DNA from: Sordaria brevicollis
Lineage: Eukaryota; Ascomycota; Sordariomycetes; Sordariales; Sordariaceae
Reading direction: 5' to 3'
NCBI GenBank assembly: GCA_033439795.1
Contig: JAUTDP010000015.1
Span: forward strand, 124,001 to 188,000
DNA length: 64,000 bases
The position numbers and the translations under genes were made by a program. The notes under the pieces are model-generated. The model was not told the DNA's origin. It made no database searches and worked only from the letters and a program-made list of their open reading frames with translations. Position 1 is the stretch's first letter, and every line of letters starts with the position of its first letter. This document shows, one piece after another, positions 12,592-26,570 of the stretch.

Positions 12592-15500
12592 TTATTTATT
12601 ACCGATTTAAAGTTTATTATATATATTTTAACTATTACCTTTATAGGTTACGTTCGTAAATTGAGAAAAGAGTTCGGTAATCGAATAATTAAAAAAGCTA
12701 TTTTTATAATTAATTTAAAGGACGTTAAAAAGGCGTTAAAATTAAAGAAAGTATATATTAAAGTAAAATTAAAGGCGAAAATCCTTAAAAAATATTATAA
12801 TTTAATATTATTTTAAATTAAAAAGAACGTTAATAAATTAAACCTTTATCGTCCTGGCGTAGATTATAAAATTATAATTAAAAAGGATAAAGACGGTAAA
12901 AAATTCCTTATCTTATTCGGACCGCTTTATAATATAATTAGGGAAGAATTTTTAATTTTTAAAAAGATATTAAAGGATTTATTAAATAAAGGGTTTATCC
13001 GAATTAATAATTTAGAAGTAGGGGCCTTAATTTTATTTATACGTAAATTTAAAGGCGGATTTTATTTCTATTGTAATTATTGTATATTTAATACTATTAC
13101 GAAAGTAGACCGCTATTTATTACTATTAACTAAGGATATATTCTATACCCTAAAAGGAATAAAATAGTATATTAAGGTAGATCTTATATAAACCTTTTAT
13201 AAAATTCGTATAATAGAAGGAAAGGAGGGGAAGATAATATTTTAAACGCGGTATAGGTTATTCGAATAATTGGTTATATTATTTAGGCTAAATAATACGC
13301 CGGTTACGTTTTAATAATATATTAATTATATCCTCTACGATTATTTAGATACGTTTTATATTATTTATATAAACGACGTATTTATTTATTCTTCTAATTC
13401 CTTAAAAGATTATAAATATAAAATACGTTTAATTTTTATTAAATTATTAGAAGCCGGCCTCTATTTAAATTTAAATAAATATAAATTTAATATAAAGAAG
13501 GTTAAATATTTGGGTTTTATTATTTATACCGGCGTCGGCGTATAAGTTAACCCTAAGAAAATTAAAACGATTATAAATTAATTTCCCCCTACCTTTTAAA
13601 AAGGTATAAAAAACTTCCTAAAATTTATTAATTATTATTATATATTTATCCTTTAATTTTCGAAAGTAATTACCCCTTTATTAAAATTAACCAGTAAAGG
13701 GGTTATTTTTAAATAGATTAAAGAATATAAGAGCGCTTTTCAATTTTTAAAAACTTTATTTACGAAAATTCTAATTTTAATAGAATTTAACCCGGATAAG
13801 AAAATATTTTTAAAAATAAATTATAATAAATTTACCCTAAGCGGAATTATTTCCTAAAAGGTAAATGAAAACGGTAAAGATATAATTCGTAAAATTATAA
13901 ATTTTTATTCCCGGAAATTTAACCCTACCGAACGGAATTACCCTATTTATAATAAGGAAATATTTATTATTATTAATTATTTAGAGTAATAATCGGCGGA
14001 GTTGCGGAGTTATAAATTATTTATTATTTTAATAGATTATCGGAATTTCGAGTATTTTATAAAATTAAAGAGATTTTCGGAATAGTAAGCGTAGTAGGCG
14101 GAATATTTCTCCCGGTTTAATTTCTAAATTAAATATAAGTTTAATAAAGACGGAATAATTTTTAATGCCTTTTTTCGACGAAATTAAAATATATTTACAA
14201 ATTAGGACCGTAAAGCGTAGGATATTTAAATAATATTAGATTCCGCTTTTAAAAATTATATTCCGCTTCGTATTTCGGCGGCCCGGGTAGTCCGTTCGGG
14301 GAGTGAAGGTACGAATATATTTAAAAATTTAGATTTATAATAGTTTTAATTATAGACGGAACCTTACAATTCTTTATATTAATAAATAAAGGAAGTTATT
14401 TTTTATAACGATTATTATTTCGACCCGTCTTTAAAATTTAAAATCCAAATTGTAAATTATTTTATTAATTCCTTCGGCCGCTTTCGTTATTAAAACCGTT
14501 TTTAAGTATTAGGAGCTTCTATATATATTCAATCCGAATTAATTATATTATTTAATACCGATTAATATTTTAATATCCTTCGTACTATTTTAATTTAAAT
14601 TATTTACAATTTATATATATTAGGATACCTTAATAAAGAAAGTATTATTATAATATTCTTTTAGTATTTTTATTAACCTTTCCTTAGTTTTTACGTCCGG
14701 CAATTCCTCCGTAATTATTATACCTATAATTTTATAAAGGTTTAGAAAGAATAGAAGAAAAGCCTCCTATATTTATTACTAATTTTAGAATAATTTAATA
14801 AAGATATATAAATAAATTTTATTACCGATTTTTTAAAATTTGATAATAATACTTATTTTTAGGTTATAAAGGATAAATTTAGCAAAATTATATTCTTTAA
14901 GCCTATACCTTCTATAGAAATTAAATTCTACGCTGAGCGTTTTTTTTAATATTTTATTCGCTATTATAATTTCCCGAAGTTTATTATTAACGATCGTAAT
15001 TCTAATTGGATTAATTACTTTTAAACTAAATTATATAAATTCTTAGGTATTAAACGTTTATTTAATACTATTTATTATTTATAGACCGATAAAAGCTTAA
15101 AATATATAAATTAAGAAATTTATACCTATTTACGTATAATTATTAATTATATTTAGGATAATTAAAATAAATAAAATTTTATAACGTAATTAATTATTAA
15201 TAACCGGATTAATATTTCGATAAATATATCTTTATTTTTCGTTACCTATAAATTCGACCCCGAATTCCTAATTTCCGTAATTAAAGACCCCTTTAATTAT
15301 TAACCTTTACCCTTATTTTTTAAGAAGCGGGTTTAAAAATTTATTAAAAAGTTATAATAAATTACGGATTTATATTAAATTATTATAGCGATCGTTATTT
15401 AAAAATAAAAGAAATTCGCTAATTATAATTAGTAATTTATAAAACGCTTCGCAGTCGGGGATAAAATTTAATTTAATTTTAAGAATTATATTACCGACCG

Positions 15501-15840
15501 CTTAAAAAAGAAATTCGATTAACTCTATACGAAATATACTATTTTAAAAATATTATTTCCCTATATAATCGAATTATTTAAGCTTCCCCGCGCTATTTAT
15601 AACGTTTTTTATATCGATCTTTTATATAAAATTATTAATAATTTTCTTTTTAAATAAAAGTTTATCGACGAATAACCCTTAGTTATTAAAATTGAAGGAA
15701 AATCGGAATATTAAATAAAAGAGATTCTTTACGTTAATATTATTAAAAAAAGAAGAGGTTTAATAAAAGAGGTCCTAATTAAATAGAAAGGATATCGGGA
15801 CCCGATATAGAAACCGTTAGAAAATTTTAAAAATATTATC
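12592..15840 (+). pseudogene. pol remnant of element A (RT, RNase H, integrase, chromodomain)
   Basis: The reading resumes after element B. Reverse transcriptase covers about 12840-13560: a YDHKI-like start, then a polymerase box YINDV near 13367 where the family has YIDDV. RNase H follows near 13790-13860. Integrase has a GYLNKESI zinc-region segment near 14620 and IINDRNSNW near 14985, matching the catalytic Asp region. A chromodomain remnant lies at 15706-15837: EY.IKEIL, then KEVLIK, stop, KGYRDP, stop, with both stops at Trp positions of the family consensus, then PLENFKN. Chromodomains bind methylated histone H3 Lys9 and steer integration to heterochromatin. The open piece 12568-12816 is only the least-damaged fragment. 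Confidence 0.88.
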
Positions 15841-17111
15841 GCCCTAAATAAATTTAAAATTTAATATAGCTTAACTATAAATAATAACGGCCTAATCGAT
15901 TAATATATTAAAAATTTCCTAGAAAAAATTATAAATAAGGTAAAATATATTACGAATAGAATAAGGGATTTTTAAATATAAATTAGAATAAATAATAAAT
16001 TAATTAGGGTAAAGCCCCGGCGAAATTAATAATTAATCTAATTTAAATATTTTTTATTAAATTATTTTCTATTACTTTTAATATAAATTCTTCGATAATA
16101 GTCCCCTCTTCCTCTTTATAATTGGATATATAAATATTAACGAAATTATAAATATTTAAAGGCTTACGGACGTAGTAGCGGAAAATAAAAGGCGCGGAGC
16201 GGTAATTTTCCGGGTACAAAGGCCCAACGGTAATAAAAAAAAAGGAGAATAGAAAATAAATATTATACTCGGGGCGGATATTTAAAAGGAGATATTATAT
16301 TTCCTATTATTTAAATTTATTATATTACTTTTTACTATTTCCTTTAATTTCCTTTCCTTTTCTTTTCTTCTTTATTAACGGAAGCTAAGTAATAGTAGCT
16401 TCTTTAATAACGGCAGTAATAGCAGTAATAATAATATTAATAATAATAATATCGGCGGTAGCGGCCTCGATAGTAGCGGTAACGCAGGTATTATAATCTT
16501 CGATTAAACGGTTAAAATCTATACGTCGGTTATTTACTTATTTTACTTTCTTTATATTAATTATTAAATTAAATAATTACTCTTTAAAATTTTCGAATTT
16601 ATAAATTCGTTTTTTAAGAGCCTAAATTTCCGTAATATTAATTAAATTATTAATAGTCCTAATAAAAGAAAAAGGCTTTATAGGAGGCGTTTCGGCGGTA
16701 ATTTAATTAATAAAGCTATTAAAACGTATTAGTAATTTAAAGACCCGTCGGGCGAAAAAAGAAAAGAAATTTATATAGGAATAAAGCTTTACTTTTTTAA
16801 AATTTAAAGTCCCAATAAAATTTTAAATACGGCGAAATAACCGTTATAGGAATCTTTAAGTATATACCCTTTAATATACTAGGCTTTAAAAGTAAATTAA
16901 ATTTAAATAAAAACGGGTTCGTAGCTTTTATAAACGTATTAATAAAATAAATACGTAGAAATAAAGGAACCCTTATTAAATATAATATAATTATACCTAT
17001 TAATTAAATAACTTTTATATTAAAAATTTTAAGGTTCGGCCCCGGATAAAATATATTCGCAAATATCGTCGGGAACGGATTTATTAATTACGCCGGCGGT
17101 AATAATATTAA
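15841..17111. other. 3' part of element A before insertion C; no recognised coding domain
   Basis: About 1.3 kb, RIP-mutated, between the chromodomain and the insertion point of C. It includes a pyrimidine-rich stretch (about 16310-16370) and a run of AAT/GGC-type triplet sequence (16400-16500). The element resumes at 28570. I see no protein motif on either strand. Together with 28570-29056 this leaves about 1.8 kb of unexplained sequence downstream of pol in A. Confidence 0.6.
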
Positions 17112-17397
17112 TGTAAGGGTATCGCTAGGAAGGCCTAGGGGGACCCGTACAACCAGGGCATAGTGGCCTAGGACGACGGATAAGATAGCGGATAAAATAA
17201 GGATGGCAGGATATAATATAGAGGAAAGGATTTCGGAATCCGGGCGCCGATTGTTCCGGACTTATAGGGAAACGTATAAATATAAAAGAGGATAGCTCTT
17301 AGCTAGAAATTTATATTTAACTAAGCTAAAGTCTTTTTCTTAGAATAGACCTATTTTGTACGACTTATTCTTACCCTTTTGTATTTATAATTTTATA
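17112..17397 (+). repeat. 5' LTR of element C
   Basis: 286 bp, starts TGTAAGGG, ends TTTTATA. The left half retains C and G (for example GGCCTAGGGGGACCC) that are mutated in the 3' copy; the right half is the more mutated of the pair. Confidence 0.92.
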
Positions 17398-17399
17398 AT

Positions 17400-19150
17400 T
17401 CTTTAACCTCTACGATTCCGTTAATAAAGGCCGTAAATATAGTTAATAAGCGTAAAGAAAATTCGCGCGGAAAAGGTATTGCCGGCTTTCGCTATAAAAA
17501 TAGCGTAAGCCCGATATAAGAAACGTATAGCTATTTATATATTATTAATAATATAATTAAAGATTTTACTAATAAAGGGGTTGCTAATAAATATAGGGAA
17601 GACGATCGCGAAGCGGCGTCCTACGAACCCGAAAATAATATTACTTTAGAAGATCCCGGCGATAAATATAATAATATTAGTAATAATAAGCTATAATCCA
17701 AACCTATATTGCGTAAAGAGGTTGAAGGCGGTTTTAAATAAGAAATTTAAATACGGTTTAAAGAGCGGTATTTAATAAGGAATTTACGTACTTTTAATTA
17801 TTATTATTTTAAGAATTCTTATTAATAGAGGGAATATTATATTAATAGGGCGGAATAGTAATTATAAACGGAATTTCGTTAGGGTAAGAGCTTTTTAAAA
17901 TCTAATTAACGTAGCCGTTCTTTATTTATACGTAGTTATTCGTTAAACGAATATTTTCGATCTTGTTTTTATTTTTATTCCTATTCCTATTCCCAATTTC
18001 GCGTTTATTCCCGCTTTTAAATTCGTTCCCGCTTTCCGTCCGCCCGATCCGACTAATTTAACCGCTTTAATAATTTTTCCCCCGCGTAGGAGTATTATAG
18101 GCGGCGAGCGTTTTACGAACGTAGGCGCGTAAAATAGTATAAATACTAAGGATTTATAGAAATAACGCTATAATTCCTATAAATATTATTATAATTTATA
18201 TAGAAAACCGTAGGCTAGGGAGATAAGGAATCCTATTTACGTCCCCTTATATATAATATTCGTAAATTAACGACGAATAATACGAATATTAAGGTCGAAG
18301 ATTAGATCAATAGTATTAAAAACGGTAATTAAATTCGTAAAAATATTAATACTTACTAATTTATTTAATAGGCCCTTTCTAAGGCCAACGATTTTATAAT
18401 TATTTTATAGCGTATATATTCTATTACTTTCTTTAATAATAAGGGTTAGAAGCGATTTATAATATAGGAAGAGTTTTTAGGGTTTATTTATAAAGAATAT
18501 ATTACCCCCGAAGTTTATAAATTTAATATTAGAGAATAATTATTCTTTATATATTAAGGCGATAATAAAGACCCGTAGAAATTATAGGACCGATATTAAC
18601 GTAATTACTAATAATTTAGTAAGAATATCGTCGTAAATAAATAATCGGTATATAATTTTTTCTTCCAATTGAAGAAAGATATATACGACTATTTTTATAT
18701 ATATTAAATTCTTATTAATAACCCGGTAGAAATTATTTCGAAGGTAATAGGTTAATAAATTAAATTTAAAGATAAGAAGTAAACCCCGAAGGACGAAATA
18801 AGTTAAAATCGTTATAATAAACGGTTTTTACACTATAAAGGGTTTTCGAATAATAAGCGTTTTAATTATAATAAAGATTATAATCGAAATTATAATTAGG
18901 ATTGTAATCGGGATTACAATTTTAGAAGGTATAAAAGCCGTAAGAGAAACCAATCTTTTAATAAATAGAATAAAGGTAATAATAAATTTAGCTTAAATTA
19001 TTATAATTGCGGAGATAAAGGATATTATATTCGCAATTATACGAAATATAGAAAAATAAGTAATTAGGATTAGCCGAGAGAGAAGGTTACTATTTAAAAC
19101 GTAATTATTGAATAAAATATTAGATATAGTAATAATAAAGAAAATAATTA
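17400..19150 (+). pseudogene. gag remnant of element C with zinc knuckle
   Basis: A decayed gag, Arg/Ser-rich around 17880-18130. At about 18994-19050 a frame reads YYNCGDKGYYIRNYTK, a CX2CX4HX4C knuckle with the first and last Cys and the His converted to Tyr, as RIP would do. Many stops. No leader or primer-binding site could be assigned with confidence after the 5' LTR. Confidence 0.75.
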
Positions 19151-19279
19151 TATTTCGGATATTAAAGAGTTAGTAAAAGGTTAAATCCTATAGAAGAATT
19201 ATCGTTCGATAGGGTTAATAATTTTAAGACGGTTGGAAGAAATAGGTTAGGCAAGATTTCTATAATATTAATTACGCTA

Positions 19280-22200
19280 AGGGGTCGCTAATTAGAAAAA
19301 CGTATAAATTTGGATTTAGGAGTAAAAATTAATATTATATATAAAAATTTCGCAAAGAAATATAAATTAAAAAAAATAAAAATTAGTATTCTATTTATTT
19401 TAATAAGTACAAATAGTAAAGAGATACATTATTACGGAGTATACGAATTGACGTTTATTTTGAAGGATTAGAGGGGTTAGGAAAGAGAGTTTATTTAATT
19501 ATTTTACGCGATCTAAAGAGATAATCGGATATTACTATTATTATTATTTATATTGGGTATAGGTTTTAAAAGTATTATTATATATATTAGTAAAAACGAA
19601 TTTGAATTTAAAAGGGTACCCCTTATTAATATTATAATTTTCGTACGTAAAGTAATATATAGTAACCGAATTTATATTATTAATTTAATTTTAATATATA
19701 ATTTATTAAAATTAGATTTTAAAAATATAGACGAAGATAAAGAATTACCCAAAAGTACGGTAAATAATATTTTTTTAACGTTAGAAGGGTTTGAAGATAT
19801 ATTTTTTAAAGAAAAGGTTAAAACGTTATTATAATTACTAGACGTTAAATACGAAATCGTTTTTAAAGAAAGGGAAAAAGTATTTAATATCTTTATTTAC
19901 CTTTTATTTATTATATAATTAGAAATATTATATAAATATTTGGAAGAGAATTTGTAGATTAGTTATATTTATTACTCTTAAAATTCTATTAGGGTATTAA
20001 TTTTATTTATATTTAAAAAGGATAGTACGTTATAATTATATATCGATTACCGGGGATTGAATAAAATTATTATTAAAAATTAATACCCGCTATTATTAAT
20101 TAGCGAATTAATAGACCGAATAATTAGCGTTAAAGTATTTTCTAAAGTTAATTTACGCGAAGTATATTATTAAATCCGAATTAAAGAAGGGGATTAATAG
20201 AAAACCGTTTTTAAAATACGGTACGGTTATTTCGAATATATAATAATATTATTCGGGCTTATAAATATATTTATTATATTTTAAATATATATATATAAAA
20301 TATTCGTAAGATTTATCGATTATATTTACATAATATATTTTAATAATATTTTAATTTATTCGAATTTTAAAGAAAAATATAACGAATATTTTTATTTAAT
20401 CTTCGAACGTTTACGCACTACTTAACTTTTTGTAAAAGCGTTTAAATATAAATTTTATAAGGATTATATCGATTTTTTCGGCTATTAGATTATTATAGAA
20501 AGGGTAATAATAAATCCCGAATAAATGAAGGCGGTTTAAGAGTAATTAATGTTTAAATCTTTTTATAATATTTAAATATTTTTAGAATTTATTAATTTTT
20601 ACCAATAGTTTATATATTAATATTTTTATATAATGGGATTTATTACCAATTTATTGAAAGGGAATAAGAACGGGCAGAAATCAAGTATATTTTATTAAAT
20701 TAAAGAGGTTAATAAAGTATTCTAAGCTTTAAAGGAAGCGTTTATAATAGTATTAATCCTTCGTTATTAAAATTTAATTAAAAAAATTAAAATTAAAATA
20801 AATATTTCGTAGAGGGCTATTTTAGGAATTTTATTTTAATTTATAGGAGATATTTAGTACTTTATAGCATTCTTTTTTAAAAAATTAATAGATATAAAAT
20901 AACGGTAATATATAGGTTAATAAAAATTATTTACTATCGTAATTAATTTAAATTATTAAATATATTATTTAAAAGGATTTCCGAAACCGTTTATAGTATT
21001 TATAAATTATAAGGCGCTAAAAAGTATTATAGAATCGCCGGCGAACGATTTACGTAGAAAATTAATTCGTTAAGTCTATTAATTATTTTAATTCAATTTT
21101 AAAATAAAATACCGGTTAGGGAAGACGAATTTAACGGACGGTTTATTTAGGAGGTTAAATTATATAAAGGGGGATATAGTTTATAACAACGTTTTACCGA
21201 CCTTTTAAAAGAAATTAGGCTTTATTTCGGAATTATTAAATATAATTAGAGAGTAATTAAATTCTAAAATCCTATATTAATATAGAGAGAAATTTATAAT
21301 TTACGCCTTCGTTAAATAAATTCGATAAGTAATATAGTTTATTATTATTATAAAAAATATTTTATTAATATAGCCAATAGAAGGAGCGTTCTTTTAAATC
21401 TTATTATATAAAATTACGAAGAAAATAATATATTGAAAAATCCTTTAGGCATTTTTAACGAATTAAGAATTTTATATTATTATAAAGGGATTTTAACCTA
21501 AGGATTTAAATTTAGCCGAATAAGTAGCGATTATTTAATTTAAAAGGATTATAATCAGGGGATATAAATTAAATAATTAAAGGGTTTTTTACTTTAAAGA
21601 ATAATTAATAATTTTTAAAGAAGGATTATTTTGTAAGGAGATTTTGCATTTTTATTATAATAATTTAAAGGCTAGTTATATAAGTACGTTTAAAATTTTG
21701 GAATTTATTAAAAGGAAATTTTATTAGGAAGGCTTTATATAAAACGTTTAGGAATACGTTATAAAGTACGAATTGTATTAAGGGATTTAAAGACCCCAAT
21801 ACCGACTTTATAAAAATTTTTAATTTTTATTAATATTCGAATAACCTTTTTAAAAAATTAGTATTAATTTTATTACTAACTTTCCGCCGAATTAAAGGGC
21901 CGACGGGAAAATATATAACGTTATTTTAATAATTATAAACCGATTTATTAAAATAATTTTATTTATACTTATTATTAAAACATTTAATATAATTTTTATA
22001 GCGTTTTTATTATATAAGTACGTAGAGTGCCGATTCGGTTTATTATTAAAAATTATAAGCAATAGGGATAAATTATTTATTAGCGAATTTTGGAAGGAGT
22101 TTATTAAAATACGTAGGATTTTACAAAGGTTATTTATTATATTTTACTTATAAACGGATAGGTAAATAGAACGCTTATATTAAATTATTAAGAAGATTTT

Positions 22201-22665
22201 ATATATCCGAATTTTAGAAAGCGATTTTATATTTTAGAATAAGGAATTCCTAAAAATAAAATTCGTATATAATAATTCTACGTATATAATTATAGGGGTC
22301 TTACTATTTAAAGCTTTATATAATTATTATTTATATATAATTAAATACGTTAAAGGGTAGAATTTTATTAAAGTTTAAGGCGTAAAAGAGCGATTATAGA
22401 AATTGGAAGAAGTTTATAAAATAATATAGCATTATTAGAATTAAACAATAGAAGCGTAGAAGAAGGGGTATAATAAGAGGTATACGCTAATTAAATTCTA
22501 ATTCAACGACGTTATAGGCTTATTAATTAAGAATTTCCGATTTAAAAATAGGAAATTAATATTTACGTATATTAAAGTTAAAATATTAAAGAGAATTAAC
22601 TCCTAAGCGTATTAAATAATTTTATTAATATAGTATAGCCAGATATATAACGTTTTTTTAATTAA
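19280..22665 (+). pseudogene. pol remnant of element C (protease-RT-RNase H-integrase)
   Basis: A 93-codon open piece (19553-19834) is the least-damaged fragment upstream of the reverse transcriptase. RT shows Y-I-D-Y-R-G-L-N-K near 20040 and a polymerase box YFNN near 20345, where both catalytic Asp codons have become Asn. Integrase shows INRFIKI near 21936 (family D-R-F-T-K) and ISNRDKLF near 22055 (family S-D-R), again Asp to Asn. The C-terminal chromodomain is separated from this part by transposon D and resumes at about 26390. Confidence 0.85.
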
Positions 22666-22673
22666 TTTATTAA

Positions 22674-22755
22674 GAGAAACGCTATTTGTACGGACTGAAA
22701 ACGCTATTTGTACGGACCCCCACTTTTTTCTCCTATACATAACCCGAACCCTGGC
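22674..22755 (+). repeat. Left terminal inverted repeat of D
   Basis: 82 bp, inverse of 26244-26325 with one transition. It contains two direct copies of a 17-mer starting at about 22679 and 22701. Nearly free of RIP changes. Confidence 0.92.
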
Positions 22756-23399
22756 AACCTATTATAGTCGCGACCACCTCTGGGTCGTACCGCGCCCGCC
22801 AAGCTCCCAAATTTCAATCTATTACACGTTCAAACCCCTATAGTCGTACTACACTAATTACCTCTAGGCGCCCAGACTAGCACCCCAAACCAAACCATAC
22901 TAGCTAGTCTAATTTAACCGTTTTCTAATACTTTATTAAATTCCCTATAAAACCACCATTGTACATTATTACGTCGCAATCAAATCCATTAATACCACGC
23001 CGCGTATCGTTAAATATTACGAAATAAATAAAAGTCTAATATCTATTAACGGTATATAACGGTCTATTATTTTTTTCTATATATTTATTTATTAATCGCG
23101 ATATAAATAATAAATATAACGTCCTAATAGCCGTCGGCTAATTATAACCGTAGTGCGCCCGCTTATATCCCTAATAGCTTTATTAATCTTAATTTTTTCG
23201 ACCCCGTTATACTTAATATTTCGAATATTAATATTATTACTCCTAATATTTAAATACCTTCTACTATCGAACCTACGTCAACGTAACCTATTTTATCGTA
23301 ACCTACCTTAATCGAACTTACCTTAACGTAATTAATAAATATTACCCCGCTTAATAATAACGATAAACGTCTCGATATAGAAATATAAAACCCTCCCCT

Positions 23400-25200
23400 T
23401 TATAAAATTTTTATTATTTAATATAATACCTTCGATAAAATAATTAAAGTAGTAAAGGATTAGGGCGAAGAATTTAATTAATAATTTATTAAAATAAAAT
23501 CCAATAATATTAAAGACCTAGAATTTAATTCGATTAAAATCGATTTTGAATATAATTGCGGTAAAATCCGTAAAAGTAAAGTAATTAATCGTAAAATAAT
23601 AACGTTAAAAATAGGATACCTTTAAAAGGGGATTATTAAAACGTTAATAATAAACGATATAAAATAAACCTTTAAAGTAAAGGAAGGATATAATTATTAT
23701 ATTTATACTCCTAATAAAAGAATATAAATTTAAGGAATTTTTAAATTAAAATATAGAACTTTCGTTATTTAGTATTTACATCGACCCGATATTAAAAACC
23801 GCTAAGTTCGAAATTAATTACGTTATTAATTTCTAAAATTTCGTTTTATTACTAAATAATTTAAAAACCTTCAGTATAAATTTAAAAGAGAAATTAATTA
23901 AAGATATAACGCGTTTTAATTTATAATAAAGCTCTTTAGAAAGAAGGAAGTCCATTATAAAATTAATTGGGAGAACCCTAATAATAAAGAAAATAAACTA
24001 ATTACCCTATTTTAAAATAATTTATAAGGAGAAGAAATATAGTACTAATATTCTAACGTATAAATATACAATAATACGTATAAAATTAATAATAAGGGTT
24101 TAGCATTCTTTTAAATTATTAGTATAATTAATATTAGGTATACTTTTAATTACAATTTTAACTTTATTAATAATAAGAGGTAAAAGGGGTTTAATTAATT
24201 AATAAATTAAATTAACGTTCGTTATAAAGCTATTAGCGCTTTTAAACCAAGCGTTATAATAATAGACTATAACCTAATAATAAAGAACGCTATTCAACGA
24301 ATTTATTTAAATATAGAACCCTAAATCTATATCTTCTATATTAATAAAAACGTAATATTGAATATCAAGCGCAAGTAGGATAAAAAAGTAGCCGAATAAA
24401 TTACTTAAATCTATTCCGTAATTATAATTATGCAAGTATAGTGAAATATATTAATATCGATAAGAGTATAACCTTAACCAATTTTATTAAGTAATATTAC
24501 TACCCTTAACGAATTTAACGAAAAGGACCGTAATATTATTATTCGTATAAACGAACTAGCCACTAATATAGCCCAATTAGGAATTCTCTTTAATACTATT
24601 AAATATTTTTAATCTAAATTTTATAATTTTTAGAAATATATATATTACGCGTATATTAAAAAGGTATTTAATATAATTTAAGAGAAGCTTTATAATTTCT
24701 TTAAATAATAAATTATAATTATTATATATTTAAGGGATATATATATTATAATTAAAGAGTAGTAAACTACTTATTATATTAATAAGAGGCGTAATTTTGG
24801 CTATCGTACTATATCCCTAATCGAATCGGTTAATTAAAATTTAAAGAATTTTATTATTAATAATAACTATCCTCCCTTACCTAATTTCTTTAATAATATT
24901 TAATTTTATAAATTATATAGTAAATTAACTATCTTTTTATATATAAGTAATAATTTAATTATTAGCGCCGTTATATAAAGCTTTCGTTTATTTGATATAA
25001 TATAGGATAGAATTAAAGAAAAAGAGGAGAAAGAGATACGATTTATATAATTAAACTACTTCTATATATAGTAATTAGGAAACGTACTATACTTTATTTG
25101 CTAACGCGTTCTCGAATTAATTATAAAGTAGTACTATATAGTAAAGGGTATTATTATAATAACGAAAAATCCTAACCCCGTTAAATTTAAATTATATACG
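23400..25200 (+). pseudogene. MULE transposase remnant (element D)
   Basis: Near 23600-23720 a frame reads TLKTG..., then KGIIKTL..., then YNNYIYTPNKR, matching the FAR1/WRKY-type DNA-binding region (Cys to Tyr, His to Tyr or Asn). Near 24240-24385 a frame reads PSVIIIDYNLIIKNAI, then YIFYINKNVILNIKRK, the conserved MULE core in which the family has a catalytic Asp in the first block and C-x-x-H-I-x-K-N in the second (His here Tyr). The protein in life cuts the TIRs and moves the element. Stops throughout; the C-terminal part could not be assigned with certainty. Confidence 0.72.
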
Positions 25201-26243
25201 GGCAAATTTATTAAATAATTTAGCTTACTATATTCGTATTAATTACTCCCTAAGTTCGAAACCCGGCCGCTATTATTAAAATTTAGTAAATTAGATTTCT
25301 ATCCTTATTATTAATTCTCTAAAAGCCGTATTAATAATAATAAATATTTTAAATATTATAACTTTAACCGTATTAACAATCTACGTAATCGATTATATAA
25401 CGGATAACCCTTTATTCGAAATTTTAATACTCCTTAATTTATTACGCCAATTAATATTCAAATTCCTATTCAAATTCTAATTCCCTAATCGACTACGTTA
25501 ATTACTACCTAAATTCCTCCTCCTTTTATTATACTAATTACAGTATTACAATTTCGAAGAAGGCTTCCCCTTTAACCTATTTATAAAGGATTATAACCTA
25601 CCCGGGGCCGTAATTCTACCCGAAATTAAAACCCTATATCTTCGATATATATAGCGCTATTAATTTAATATAACGCGTTTATATAGGAGGGTATTAATTT
25701 AAATACCGAAAATACTACCAATCGTTCCTAACCTAGCGCTATATAACTTAAGAAACGGGGTCGCCTACTTAATAATAAAAATAAACCTAAAGAAAGAAGA
25801 AAAGTAAAGGGAAGTATATTAATATAGAATAGAAGTAATAAAAATAATAGAAGTAATAGAGGAGGAGGAGCGGTACTACCTAATATTACGTTAACGTAAA
25901 AGAGACTATAAGAAGTATATTAATAATTAAATATATTAATTATATAAATAAAATTAATAATATATAAATTAATATAAATTAATATATTAAATTTTACTAA
26001 ATTCGATTAAATAGCGACTTTAATTAAACGACTTTAATTAATTACAACGTATAAAAATATAACCGTAGCGCTAAGTGCCCTATAAGACCGTTATAGAACC
26101 GCCTTATAAAATTAGGTCTGGGCGCTAGTCTGGCTGCACGTACTGGTTTGGGCTGACTAAACTTTAAAACAATATAATGCCCAGACTCTAGGTTGAAATT
26201 TATAAAAGAATACATAGGCGACCACGTCCCAATGTGACCGAAC

Positions 26244-26325
26244 GCCAGGGTTCGGGTTATATATAGGAGAAAAAAGTGGGGGTCCGTACAAATAGCGTTT
26301 TCAGTCCGTACAAATAGCGTTTCTC
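26244..26325 (-). repeat. Right terminal inverted repeat of D
   Basis: Inverse copy of 22674-22755; ends GCGTTTCTC directly before the TTTATTAA duplication. It contains the same doubled 17-mer. Confidence 0.92.
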
Positions 26326-26333
26326 TTTATTAA

Positions 26334-26570
26334 AACCTTAAAAGAGTAAAAAAGATAAAAATTACGAAATATTATTATTGGAATTATATAATAAGTAAGA
26401 AGAGTAGGAAATTAAAGAAATTATAGATTATTAAGAAGTAGGTATAAATTAGAAGTTTTTAATTAAATAAATAAAATAGCCCGTAGAGTATAATATTTAG
26501 GAATTTAAAAAGTATTTTAAAAATACGTAAAAGGCGTTTTTTAAATATTAAAAAATTAAATAAAAGTATT
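26334..26570 (+). pseudogene. Chromodomain remnant of element C pol
   Basis: Pol of C resumes after D. From about 26449 a frame reads KFLIK, stop, IK, stop, PVEYNI, stop, EFKKYFKN, and then KAFFKY. The stops fall where chromodomains have Trp, and the EYN-x-W-E and KN-A-x-KA spacing fits fungal chromovirus C-termini. It shows that D landed just upstream of the chromodomain coding part. Confidence 0.65.

Larger units (their letters stand above)
22674..26325 (+). mobile_element. Mutator-like DNA transposon D, RIP-dead, nested in C
   Basis: It has 82-bp terminal inverted repeats (22674-22755 and 26244-26325) differing at one C/T position, starting GAGAAACGC, and is flanked by the 8-bp duplication TTTATTAA (22666-22673 and 26326-26333). 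Each terminus contains two copies of ACGCTATTTGTACGGAC 22 bp apart, likely transposase-binding sites (inference). The interior encodes, on the plus strand, a FAR1-like zinc region and a MULE-type transposase core, both with stops. Size 3652 bp. The TIRs are hardly mutated while the interior is heavily mutated. Confidence 0.9.
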
